From Antribacter soli (lineage in GTDB: Bacteria; Actinomycetota; Actinomycetes; Actinomycetales; Cellulomonadaceae), in the NCBI RefSeq assembly GCF_021568775.1, contig NZ_JAKGSG010000004.1, forward strand, positions 1 through 43,612: 43,612 bases of DNA, in the 5' to 3' direction. Each line of letters starts with the position of its first letter. Position 1 is the stretch's first letter. The notes under the pieces were generated by a model. The model was not told where the DNA came from, did not search any database, and saw only the letters and a list, made by a program, of their open reading frames with translations. A program made the position numbers and the translations under genes. Below are positions 17,608 through 25,107 of this stretch, one piece after another.

Positions 17608-18420
17608 TCAGCGCAGCTCGCGAGCCCGGTCGTACGCCGCCTGGGCGGCGGCCAGGAACGCGGCACGGACGCCGCGGTCGTCCAGGGCGCGCAGGCCGGC
17701 GGCCGTCGTACCGCCCGGGGACGTGACTCGCTCGCGCAGGAGCACGGGGTGCTCCCCCGTCTCCGCGACCAGGCGCGCCGACCCGAGCACGGTCTGCGTG
17801 GCGAGCGTGCTCGCGACGTCGCGCCGCAGGCCGAGCAGCACGCCCGCCTCGGTCAGCGCGTCGATCACGTAGAAGACGTACGCCGGCCCGGAGCCGGACA
17901 GCGCGGTCACGGCGTCGATGTCCTTCTCGGCCACGCGGACCACGGTCCCCGCCCCCGACAGGGCGCTCTCGACCAGCGCCAGGTGCTCCTCGGTCGCGTG
18001 CGCCCCCGGCGCGATCGCGGTCACGCCCGCGCCGATCTGCGCCGGGGTGTTCGGCATCGCGCGCACCACGGGCGTCCCGGCGGGCAGCCGCTCCTCGAAC
18101 CAGGCCGCGGTGAGGCCGGCCGCGATGCTGGCGACCACGACGCCGTCGGCCAGCCCCTGCGAGATGGCTTCCAGCAGGCCGGCCATGTCCTTCGGCTTCA
18201 CCGCGAGCACGACCAGGCTCGCGCCCTTGACGGCCGCGGCGTTGTCGCTCGTGGTCTCCACCTCGTAGCGCTCCCGAAGCGCCTCGGCGCGGGCCTGGCC
18301 CCGGTCCGACGACGTCGTGGTCGCCACCACCCGATCCGCGGGCCAGCCCGCGGCGAGCGCCCCGGCGAGCACCGCCTCGCCCATGTTCCCGGTGCCGAGC
18401 ACCGCAAGTCGTCCGCTCAC
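17608..18420 (-). CDS. proC: Pyrroline-5-carboxylate reductase
   Basis: 270 residues, normal for ProC. It catalyses the last step of proline synthesis, NAD(P)H-dependent reduction of pyrroline-5-carboxylate. The Rossmann motif LAVLGTGNMGEAVLAG is at the N-terminus, followed by LAVKPKDM, RAMPNTPAQIGAG, and the C-terminal helical dimer domain with ALSGSGPAYVFYVIDAL and VTSPGGTTAAGLRALD. GTG at 18418-18420 was chosen because GGGGAGGA lies seven bases upstream and the product starts directly at the Rossmann strand; the frame is open further upstream. It follows the hypothetical gene 18438-19163 by 17 bases and may be cotranscribed with it. Confidence 0.97.
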   Translation of the reverse strand: MSGRLAVLGTGNMGEAVLAGALAAGWPADRVVATTTSSDRGQARAEALRERYEVETTSDNAAAVKGASLVVLAVKPKDMAGLLEAISQGLADGVVVASIAAGLTAAWFEERLPAGTPVVRAMPNTPAQIGAGVTAIAPGAHATEEHLALVESALSGAGTVVRVAEKDIDAVTALSGSGPAYVFYVIDALTEAGVLLGLRRDVASTLATQTVLGSARLVAETGEHPVLLRERVTSPGGTTAAGLRALDDRGVRAAFLAAAQAAYDRARELR

Positions 18421-18437
18421 GGTGTCATCCTCCCCCG

Positions 18438-19163
18438 TCAGAGCGGGAACGCCGCGTAGAACTCCTCGATCACGTCCAGAGGTCCCGTGGCCTGGAAGAC
18501 CGCGGTGCCGTTGTGCCACGTGGCGACGGCGAGATCCGCCGCGCTGCCGGGCGTGATCACGTAGGTTCCGACGACCTGGTCACCGACCAGGACGTCGCCC
18601 TGCGCCGTGGGCTGCCCGGCCGCGGCCATCATCGCCTGAGTCGCCGCCGTCGCCTCCTCCGGCGTGGCCCACTGCCCCGCCACGACGGTCACCGTGCGGG
18701 ACCCGTCGCCGTACTCGAACGTCCACGCCTCGACGGCGCCCGCGTCGAGCGTCGCCGGCGACTCCGCCTGGGACACGAGCGCGAACTGGAGCACGGCCGA
18801 CGGCAGCGCCTTCTGGAACGCCGTCTCCTCGGGGGCACGGGCCATCGCGTCGACGGTCGGGGTCGGTGCGGGCGCCGTGACCGTCACCGTCGGCAGCGGC
18901 TCCGGCTCCTCGTCCGAGCGCCAGAAGCCCGGCCACACGAACCCGAGGAGCAGGACGAGAACGAGAGCGAGGATCCCGGCGAGCACGGCCACGACGAGGC
19001 GACGGCGCCGGAAGACCTCCTTGGAGGGCCGCCGGTGGATCCGCTCGCCTGGCGACCGATAGTCGGGCTCGAGGTACTGGGGCCGCTTACGCGGAGTCTG
19101 CCCCGCCCCGTCCCCGGCCTCGTCGCCGGGCCGGCGCGGCCGGCTGACGCGCTGGTCGCTCAT
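18438..19163 (-). CDS. Single-TM hypothetical protein
   Basis: 241 residues, not recognised. Residues 1-53 are charged and Arg/Pro-rich (cytoplasmic). Residues about 55-78 form one transmembrane helix (LVVAVLAGILALVLVLLLGF). A Pro/Thr-rich linker follows, then a soluble extracellular domain of about 130 residues with EAWTFEYGDGSRTVTVVAGQW and a C-terminal VIEEFYAAFPL. ATG at 19163 has AGGAGAG upstream. It probably shares a transcript with proC, but that pairing gives no clear functional clue. The outer domain could be a binding or sensing module; this is only inference from topology. Confidence 0.8.
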   Translation of the reverse strand: MSDQRVSRPRRPGDEAGDGAGQTPRKRPQYLEPDYRSPGERIHRRPSKEVFRRRRLVVAVLAGILALVLVLLLGFVWPGFWRSDEEPEPLPTVTVTAPAPTPTVDAMARAPEETAFQKALPSAVLQFALVSQAESPATLDAGAVEAWTFEYGDGSRTVTVVAGQWATPEEATAATQAMMAAAGQPTAQGDVLVGDQVVGTYVITPGSAADLAVATWHNGTAVFQATGPLDVIEEFYAAFPL

Positions 19164-19380
19164 CTTGCTCTCCTGGTCTTCCGCCGCCGACTGAATCTGG
19201 CGGTCGCACGCACTCTATGCCGGGGCGGCTCGCCCGGCTCGCAGGCGCGCCCTTTCACCCGCTGCGGGGTCCGTGTCAGTGCTCCCCGACCGACCTCGCC
19301 TACGGTTCCGCTCCGGGCGGGTGCCTCGTGCCTCGGCCCCCACCCTGCGCTGCACCTGCGCCGATGTCAGTGGCGGCTTG

Positions 19381-19386
19381 TAGCGT
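19381..19386 (+). promoter_or_regulatory. Probable -10 element of a leaderless radA transcript
   Basis: TAGCGT fits TANNNT and lies 7 bases before the GTG at 19394. This spacing places the transcript start at or next to the start codon. There is no good ribosome site, which fits leaderless translation. Confidence 0.5.
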
Positions 19387-19393
19387 CAGGGCC

Positions 19394-20824
19394 GTGACGA
19401 CCTCGACCTCCCGGCGCAGCACGCGCCCCGCCTATCGGTGCTCCGAGTGCGGCTGGAGCACCGCCAAGTGGGTGGGCCGCTGCGGCGAGTGCCAGGCGTG
19501 GGGCACGGTGTCCGACGAAGGTCCGGCGTCCGCGGGGCCACGCACCACGGCCGTGACGCCGACCCGCTCGCCCGCCCTGCCGATCGGCGAGATCGACGTC
19601 GAGGCGGCCCGGGCCACGCCCACCGGCGTGAGCGAGCTCGACCGGGTGCTGGGAGGTGGCCTGGTGCCGGGTGCCGTGGTTCTCCTCGCCGGGGAGCCCG
19701 GCGTCGGCAAGTCGACGCTGCTGCTCGCGGTCGCGAGCAACGCCGCCGTCGGGGCGCTCGGGTCCGAGGCGCCGCGCACGGTCCTGTACGTCACGGGCGA
19801 GGAGTCCGCCGGGCAGGTGCGGCTGCGCGCCGAGCGCATCGGCGCCCTCGCACCGAGCCTGCTCCTGGCCGCGGAGACGGACCTCGCCACCGTGCTGGGC
19901 CACGTCGAGGCCACGCAGCCGGAGCTCCTCATCGTCGACTCGGTGCAGACCATCGCGTCCGCGCAGGTCGAGGGCGCCCCGGGTGGCGTGAGCCAGGTCC
20001 GGGAGGTGGCGGCCGCCCTGATAGCCGCCGCGAAGGAACGCCAGGTCCCGGTCATCCTCGTGGGTCACGTGACGAAGGACGGCAGCGTCGCCGGTCCGCG
20101 AACGCTGGAGCACCTGGTCGACGTCGTGTGCCAGTTCGAGGGCGACCGGCACTCCCGGCTGCGCATGGTCCGGGCCGTGAAGAACCGGTACGGGCCCACG
20201 GACGAGGTGGGCTGCTTCGACCTGTCGGAGGCCGGGATCGTCGGCCTGCCGGACCCGAGCGGGCTGTTCCTCTCGCACGCGGGGGCGGGCGTGCCCGGCT
20301 CGTGCGTCACCGTGACGCTGGAGGGACGCCGCCCGCTCGCGCTGGAGATCCAGTCGCTCGTGGCGCCCACATCGCTGGCGAACCCGCGCCGTGCGACGAG
20401 CGGCGTGGACTCGAGCCGGCTCGCCATGATCCTCGCGGTGCTGCACCGGCACGCGGGCCTCAACGCGGGCAACCAGGACGTGTACGTCTCGACGATCGGC
20501 GGCGCCCGGGTGACGGAGCCCGCCGCGGACCTCGCGACCGCCCTCGCGCTCGTCTCGGGGCGCACCGGCACGGCGCTGCCCGGGGGCACCTTCGCCGTCG
20601 GGGAGGTCGGCCTGTCCGGCGACCTGCGGTCCGTCACGGGCCTGGAGCGGCGCCTGAGCGAGGCCGCGCGGCTCGGCTTCACCCGCGCGGTGGTGCCGGC
20701 CGGGTCGGGCGCGAAGCCGCCCGAGGGTCTCCTCGTGCTCGAGGCCCGGCACATCGCCGAGGCGATCGAGCTCGCTCGCGCCGCTGCGGACGGCGACGGC
20801 CGTGACCAGGCCGGACGCGCATGA
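19394..20824 (+). CDS. radA: DNA repair protein RadA (Sms)
   Basis: 476 residues, the expected size for RadA, a RecA-like ATPase that helps process recombination intermediates. It has an N-terminal C4 zinc finger (CSECGW and CGEC), Walker A GEPGVGKST, the RadA-specific VKNRYGPTDEVGCF motif (a KNRFG variant with Tyr), and a C-terminal Lon-like domain with LPGGTFAVGEVGLSGDLRSV. GTG at 19394 was chosen since it precedes the zinc finger by 18 residues and has a TAGCGT box 7 bases upstream; the open frame extends to 19217 but encodes an unlikely extension. disA follows after 93 bases on the same strand, a frequent arrangement. Confidence 0.95.
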   Translation: MTTSTSRRSTRPAYRCSECGWSTAKWVGRCGECQAWGTVSDEGPASAGPRTTAVTPTRSPALPIGEIDVEAARATPTGVSELDRVLGGGLVPGAVVLLAGEPGVGKSTLLLAVASNAAVGALGSEAPRTVLYVTGEESAGQVRLRAERIGALAPSLLLAAETDLATVLGHVEATQPELLIVDSVQTIASAQVEGAPGGVSQVREVAAALIAAAKERQVPVILVGHVTKDGSVAGPRTLEHLVDVVCQFEGDRHSRLRMVRAVKNRYGPTDEVGCFDLSEAGIVGLPDPSGLFLSHAGAGVPGSCVTVTLEGRRPLALEIQSLVAPTSLANPRRATSGVDSSRLAMILAVLHRHAGLNAGNQDVYVSTIGGARVTEPAADLATALALVSGRTGTALPGGTFAVGEVGLSGDLRSVTGLERRLSEAARLGFTRAVVPAGSGAKPPEGLLVLEARHIAEAIELARAAADGDGRDQAGRA

Positions 20825-20905
20825 GAACCCGGTCCGGACGTTGCCCCGGCGCACCCTCGGATGAACAGCGAGTGAAACGAACTGCTTGTGATGAGATGCA
20901 CAGCG

Positions 20906-20911
20906 TAGGAT
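20906..20911 (+). promoter_or_regulatory. Probable -10 element of a leaderless disA transcript
   Basis: TAGGAT fits TANNNT and lies 6 bases before the GTG at 20918. It would allow disA to be made independently of radA, despite the tandem arrangement. Confidence 0.5.
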
Positions 20912-20917
20912 TTCTCC

Positions 20918-22003
20918 GTGGCCACGACCCCCTCGCATCCTGACGAGCTGCTCCGGGAGACACTGGCCGCAGTCGCGCCCGGAACTCAGCTCCGCGACGG
21001 CCTCGAACGTATCCTGCGCGGCCGCACGGGCGCCCTGATCGTGCTCGGCCTCGACAAGACGGTCGAGGAGATGTGCTCGGGCGGCTTCGTCCTGGACGTC
21101 GGATTCTCGGCCACGCGCCTGCGTGAGCTGTCGAAGATGGACGGCGCCGTGGTGCTCGACCGGGACGCGACCCGCATCCTGCGGGCCGCGGTGCAGCTCC
21201 TGCCCGACCCGACGATCGAGACCACCGAGTCCGGCACGCGCCACCGCACCGCCGAGCGCGTCGCGAAGCAGAGCGGGTTCCCGGTCATCTCCGTGAGCCA
21301 GTCGATGCGGATCGTGGCCCTCTACGTCGGCAACCAGCGGTACGTCCTGGAGGACTCGGACACGATCCTCGGCCGCGCGAACCAGGCCCTCGCCACGCTC
21401 GAGCGGTACCGAGCGCGCCTCGACGAGGTGTCCGGGACGCTCTCCGCCCTGGAGATCGAGGACCTCGTCACGGTGCGCGACGTGTGCTCGGTCGTGCAGC
21501 GCCTCGAGATGGTGGGCCGCATCTCCGACGAGATCGCCGGCTACGTCATCGAGCTCGGCGTCGACGGCCGCCTCCTGGCCCTCCAGCTCGACGAGCTCAT
21601 CGGCGACGTGGTCGCCGACCGCGACTTCGTGATCCGCGACTACGTGGAGCTCGGCCGCAAGGACCGGGCGGTCACCGACGTGCAGCGCGACCTGTCCGAG
21701 CTGACCTCGCAGCAGCTCCTCGACCTCGGCCAGATCGGTCGCGTGCTCGACCTGCCCGGTGGCGGGGACGCCCTCGACGCCGCCGTCGCACCGCACGGCT
21801 ACCGCCTGCTGTCGAAGGTCCCGCGCCTGCCGGGCCCGATCGTGGACCGCCTCGTCGGGCACTTCAGCGGGCTGCAGAAGCTGCTCGCGGCGAGCGTCGA
21901 CGACCTGATGTCGGTCGACGGCGTCGGCGAGCAGCGCGCCCGGACCATCCGCGAGGGTCTGTCCCGCCTCGCGGAGTCGAGCATCCTCGAGCGCTACGTC
22001 TGA
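20918..22003 (+). CDS. disA: DNA integrity scanning diadenylate cyclase
   Basis: 361 residues, full length for DisA. It makes cyclic di-AMP from two ATP and scans DNA for branched structures. The N-terminal DAC domain has the catalytic Asp75-Gly76-Ala77 and the Arg108-His109-Arg110 motif in [11 protein letters not shown] helical middle domain follows ([10 protein letters not shown] through [10 protein letters not shown]), then a RuvA-like helix-hairpin-helix region ([19 protein letters not shown]). The start is GTG at 20918, 6 bases after a TANNNT box. It faces the Rid-family gene across a hairpin at 22027-22055. Confidence 0.97.
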   Translation: MATTPSHPDELLRETLAAVAPGTQLRDGLERILRGRTGALIVLGLDKTVEEMCSGGFVLDVGFSATRLRELSKMDGAVVLDRDATRILRAAVQLLPDPTIETTESGTRHRTAERVAKQSGFPVISVSQSMRIVALYVGNQRYVLEDSDTILGRANQALATLERYRARLDEVSGTLSALEIEDLVTVRDVCSVVQRLEMVGRISDEIAGYVIELGVDGRLLALQLDELIGDVVADRDFVIRDYVELGRKDRAVTDVQRDLSELTSQQLLDLGQIGRVLDLPGGGDALDAAVAPHGYRLLSKVPRLPGPIVDRLVGHFSGLQKLLAASVDDLMSVDGVGEQRARTIREGLSRLAESSILERYV

Positions 22004-22026
22004 CAGCGTCCGGTGGCCCGGCCGAA

Positions 22027-22055
22027 GTAGTCGGTCCGTCCGACAGGCCGACTAC
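22027..22055. terminator. Convergent hairpin between disA and Rid gene (family II)
   Basis: A 10-bp stem with one G-U pair (22027-22036 with 22046-22055) has a 9-base loop. It lies in the 53 bases between convergent genes. The surrounding 43 bases resemble the repeat at 36539-36660 on the opposite strand. Confidence 0.65.
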
Positions 22056-22056
22056 C

Positions 22057-22461
22057 TCATCGGACGACCGCCGCGAGCGCGGACACCTCCACCAGGGCCC
22101 CCGGGACCCCGAGGCCGCGCACGATCGCGGCGACGACCAACGGCGGTTTCGGGGCGTCCGCGAGCGAGGCCGCCGCAGCCGCGTACGCCGCGTTCACGTC
22201 GACGCCCTCCACCAGCAGGACCGACACGCTCACCAGGTGCTCGACTCCCGCTCCCGCGGCTGCCAGCGCCGTCGCGAGGTTCGCCATGACCTGCCTGGTC
22301 TGGGCCGCGACGTCCTCCCCGCCGACCAGCGCTCCCGATCGGTCGACGGCGTTCTGGCCGCCGACGAGGATGGTGGTCGCCCCCGGCGGGACGACGGCGA
22401 CGTGGCTGAAGGCGGGGGACTTCACGAGTCCTTCTGGCTGGAGCAGCTCGATCTCGTTCAT
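22057..22461 (-). CDS. Rid-family (YjgF/UK114) protein, non-canonical
   Basis: 134 residues of the trimeric RidA fold: VKSPAFSHVAVVPPGATTILVGGQNAVD, then TRQVMANLATALAAAGAGVEHLVSVSVLL, and the C-terminal VEVSALAAVV strand. RidA itself destroys reactive enamine/imine intermediates using a conserved Arg in the second-last strand. Here that strand reads PPLVVAAIV, with no Arg at the aligned place, so enamine deaminase activity is doubtful. ATG at 22461 was preferred to GTG at 22494 because TACCGT lies exactly 6 bases upstream, fitting a leaderless start. It is convergent with disA and downstream of the secreted hypothetical gene. Confidence 0.85.
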   Translation of the reverse strand: MNEIELLQPEGLVKSPAFSHVAVVPPGATTILVGGQNAVDRSGALVGGEDVAAQTRQVMANLATALAAAGAGVEHLVSVSVLLVEGVDVNAAYAAAAASLADAPKPPLVVAAIVRGLGVPGALVEVSALAAVVR

Positions 22462-22508
22462 GCCGCCACGGTAGGTGCAGACGAGGACGGTCACACGCCC
22501 GCCTGGTG

Positions 22509-23279
22509 CTACGCGCCGGGCTGTGCCGATGGTGATGGGTCACCCGAGGGTGAGGGCGCGGGCGTCGGGGCGGGGCTACCGGAGGGTGCGTCGGTGGGCG
22601 ACGGCGCCGGCAACGGCTCCGTCCGCGTGATCGTCACGGCCGGGCTCTGTGCCGCAGGGACGTCGCCCAGCGTGACCTGCGCCGTGTAGGTCCCGCCCCC
22701 GAGCGGCGGCTGGCCGGCCCCGCACCCGGGCACGGACCGCACGTCCGACCAGCGGACCTCCCGCGAGTAGACGTCCTTGGGCCCGAGCAGGAGCATCCGC
22801 TCGTCGCTCGAGCAGTCTCCAGAGGACCACACGCGCTCTACGCCGGCGTCGACCGAGTCCACGTCACCGGCCACGACCGTCACCGTCCAGTTCGCGTCCG
22901 ACCCGTCGACGAGGCAGGGCACGCGCCCCGTGTTCGTGACGGTGAGGTCGAACGTGACGGGCTGCCCGGGGCCGAAGGACGTGCGGTCCGTGCGGAACGC
23001 GACGTCGAGCACGTCGGCCGAGCACCGGTCCGCCGGTCCCGTGAGGCTCACCGGCTCCGGCGGGTGGACCTTGTGCGACACGATCGGCTGCTCCGGGTCC
23101 GGCCAGGAGAGCCATACCGCGCCCGCGCCGCCCGCCAGGAGGACGGCCACCACCAGGGTGCGCGCCACCCGGCGGCGCCTGCGGCCCGGCCCGATCCGGT
23201 CCATCTGCACCGGCGTCCGCTCCCTGCTCCGGTCCGGTCCCCCGACCACCTGCTGTGCCCTTCGTCGTGCCGTGCTCAT
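22509..23279 (-). CDS. Membrane-anchored hypothetical protein with Ig-like domain
   Basis: About 256 residues, no assigned function. The N-terminal 35 residues are Arg-rich, followed by one helix (TLVVAVLLAGGAGAVWLSW). The exported part has a beta-sandwich pattern, with RTSFGPGQPVTFDLTVTNTGRVPCLV resembling domains for intracellular protease inhibitor or DUF4232-type proteins. Four Cys residues (RCSADVL, VPCLV, GDCSSDE, PGCGAG) may form two disulfides outside the membrane. The last 35 residues are Pro/Ser/Thr-rich. ATG at 23279 was chosen, with weak ribosome-site support; the frame is open from 23315. It lies 47 bases before the Rid gene on the same strand. Confidence 0.75.
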   Translation of the reverse strand: MSTARRRAQQVVGGPDRSRERTPVQMDRIGPGRRRRRVARTLVVAVLLAGGAGAVWLSWPDPEQPIVSHKVHPPEPVSLTGPADRCSADVLDVAFRTDRTSFGPGQPVTFDLTVTNTGRVPCLVDGSDANWTVTVVAGDVDSVDAGVERVWSSGDCSSDERMLLLGPKDVYSREVRWSDVRSVPGCGAGQPPLGGGTYTAQVTLGDVPAAQSPAVTITRTEPLPAPSPTDAPSGSPAPTPAPSPSGDPSPSAQPGA

Positions 23280-23471
23280 GCCGTGACGTGCGCCGACGCG
23301 CCACGCCGGCCCCACCGTACGACGGCCGGGACGCCCGGCCGCGGAGCCGCGCCGGGCCCCACCCGCACCCGCCCCTCGCCGGGGCCCCCACCCGCGTCGT
23401 CAGAGGCACGCAAGGAGATAGCGGAGAGCTTCTGACAGCGACGACGGGAAGGCAGGGGAAGATAGGTCCTC

Positions 23472-24398
23472 GTGACGGAAGCCCTGGCCGAGGTGGCGCG
23501 ACGTGCGCAGGTGCGCTCCGCCGTCGTGCGGTGGTTCGACGAGGCGGCACGCGACCTGCCCTGGCGGGCGGGATCCGGGAAAGAACCAACACCGTGGGCC
23601 ATCCTCGTCAGCGAGGTGATGCTGCAGCAGACGCCGGTGGCACGGGTGGAGCCGGTCTGGCGGGCCTGGCTCGCGCAGTGGCCGACGCCGGCCGCCCTGG
23701 CCACCGCCCCGACCGCCGACGTGCTGCGCGCCTGGGACCGGCTCGGCTACCCGCGGCGCGCGCTGCGGCTGCAGGAGTGCGCGCAGGCGATCGTGGACCG
23801 CCACGGCGGCGGCGTCCCCGACGACGAGGAGCAGCTCCGCGCCCTGCCCGGCGTCGGCGAGTACACGGCCGCCGCCGTGCGGGCGTTCGCGTTCGGCCGG
23901 CGGTCCGTCGTCGTCGACACGAACGTGCGGCGCGTCCTCGCCCGGGTGGTGAGCGGGACGGCGTTGCCGGCGCCGTCGTACACGGCGGCCGAGCGCGCGC
24001 TGGCCGCCGCCCTCGTGCCGGACGACGCCGCGGACGCCGCCCGCTGGGCGGCGGCGTCGATGGAGCTCGGCGCGCTGGTCTGCACCGCACGCTCCCCCGA
24101 GTGCCTTGGCTGTCCCGTGGCGGACCTGTGCGCATGGCGCGCGGCCGGGTCGCCTCCGGACGCCCACGCCGCCCGACGCCGGACGCAGGCCTGGGCGGGC
24201 ACCGACCGGCAGGCACGAGGCCGGGTCATGTCGGTCCTGCGCGGCGCGCACGGACCCGTCGACCGGGCGCTGCTCGAGGAGGTGTGGGCGGGCGAACCGC
24301 AGCTCCGCCCGGGGCAGCTCGACCGCGCGCTGTCGGGCCTCATCGAGGACGGACTGGCGGAGCAGGACGAGGCCGGCCGCTACCACCTGCCGGCGTAG
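23472..24398 (+). CDS. mutY: A/G-specific adenine glycosylase
   Basis: 308 residues. It removes adenine mispaired with 8-oxoguanine or guanine. The catalytic Glu48 lies in VSEVMLQQTPV, the HhH motif is LPGVGEYTA, and Asp149 is in VVVDTNVRRVLAR. The iron-sulfur ligands are Cys204, Cys211, Cys214 and Cys220 in the spacing C-x6-C-x2-C-x5-C. After the cluster only about 85 residues remain, so the full NUDIX-like C-terminal domain of E. coli MutY is missing; a similarly short form is known in mycobacteria. GTG at 23472 gives the usual N-terminus. It is convergent with the acetyltransferase gene. Confidence 0.95.
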   Translation: MTEALAEVARRAQVRSAVVRWFDEAARDLPWRAGSGKEPTPWAILVSEVMLQQTPVARVEPVWRAWLAQWPTPAALATAPTADVLRAWDRLGYPRRALRLQECAQAIVDRHGGGVPDDEEQLRALPGVGEYTAAAVRAFAFGRRSVVVDTNVRRVLARVVSGTALPAPSYTAAERALAAALVPDDAADAARWAAASMELGALVCTARSPECLGCPVADLCAWRAAGSPPDAHAARRRTQAWAGTDRQARGRVMSVLRGAHGPVDRALLEEVWAGEPQLRPGQLDRALSGLIEDGLAEQDEAGRYHLPA

Positions 24399-24420
24399 GA
24401 CGGACCGACCAGCTCGGCAG

Positions 24421-24441
24421 GACCACCCCGCCGTGGTGGTC
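24421..24441. terminator. Convergent hairpin between mutY and argA
   Basis: GACCACC (24421-24427) pairs with GGTGGTC (24435-24441) around a 7-base loop. It lies in the 49-base gap between convergent genes and could terminate both. The stem is short and lacks a U-tract. Confidence 0.5.
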
Positions 24442-24447
24442 GCTGCG

Positions 24448-24963
24448 TCAGAGCTCGAGGAGCATCCTCGTGTTGCCGAGGGTGTTCGGCTTCACGCGGG
24501 CGAGGTCGAGGAACTCGGCCACGCCGTCGTCGTGCGAGCGGAGCAGCTCGGCGTACACCTCCTGCGTGACGGGCGTGCCCTCGATCTCCCTGAAGCCGTG
24601 CTTGACGAAGAACTCCACCTCGAAGGTCAGGCAGAAGACGCGGCGCAGGCCGAGGTCGCGCGCCCGCGCCACGAGCGCCTCGACCATCGCGTGTCCCACG
24701 CGCAGCCCGCGGTACTCGGGCGACACGGCGAGGGTGCGGATCTCGGCAAGGTCGTCCCACATGACGTGCAGCGCGCCGCAGCCGATGACCGGTCCGGCCG
24801 GCCCGGCGTCGGCGACGAGGAACTCCTGGACCGCCTCGTAGTAGCCCACCATCTCCTTCGCGAGGAGGATGCGCTGCTCGGCGTACGGCTCGACGAGGGC
24901 GCGGATCGCACGCACGTCGGCGGGGAGGGCGGGACGGACGGTGATGCGCGGTTCGCCAGGCAC
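24448..24963 (-). CDS. argA: N-acetylglutamate synthase, single GNAT domain (Rv2747 type)
   Basis: 171-residue GNAT acetyltransferase. It is strikingly like the mycobacterial single-domain ArgA: ILLAKEMVGYYEAVQEFLVAD, GCGALHVMWDDLAEIRTLAV, the acetyl-CoA loop GLRVGHAMVEALV, RRVFCLTFEVEFFVKHGF, IEGTPVTQEVYAELLRSHDDGVAEFLDL and the terminal KPNTLGNTRMLL. It would transfer acetyl from acetyl-CoA to glutamate (or glutamine) at the start of arginine synthesis. It lacks the amino-acid-kinase domain of E. coli ArgA, as expected for this class. The start is GTG at 24961-24963. No other arginine genes are nearby. Confidence 0.92.
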   Translation of the reverse strand: MPGEPRITVRPALPADVRAIRALVEPYAEQRILLAKEMVGYYEAVQEFLVADAGPAGPVIGCGALHVMWDDLAEIRTLAVSPEYRGLRVGHAMVEALVARARDLGLRRVFCLTFEVEFFVKHGFREIEGTPVTQEVYAELLRSHDDGVAEFLDLARVKPNTLGNTRMLLEL

Positions 24964-25107
24964 GGCGCCACCCTACGCCGGGCGCCGGCCCGCGCGGACA
25001 CCACGGCGCCGCCCGGCGCGGGCACCTCCACCGGGTGACCTGGAATGCCGTTGCGACACGCAGACCGCCCCCTTGCCAACGTCCGAATTGCATGGTGACG
25101 TGGATCC

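Noticed and set aside
17421-17666. An 81-codon minus-strand frame whose stop overlaps the GH35 start codon
   Set aside because: It begins inside the end of proC, has no ribosome site or recognisable sequence, and crosses the predicted GH35 promoter. The overlap looks accidental.
14767-18459. A 1230-codon plus-strand open frame
   Set aside because: It is antisense to the GH35 and proC genes, with the same biased composition. The minus-strand products match known families throughout.
23472-24398. MutY missing its C-terminal NUDIX-like domain as a truncation
   Set aside because: All catalytic and cluster residues are present and a shorter MutY is known in other actinobacteria, so this is more likely the normal form than a broken gene.
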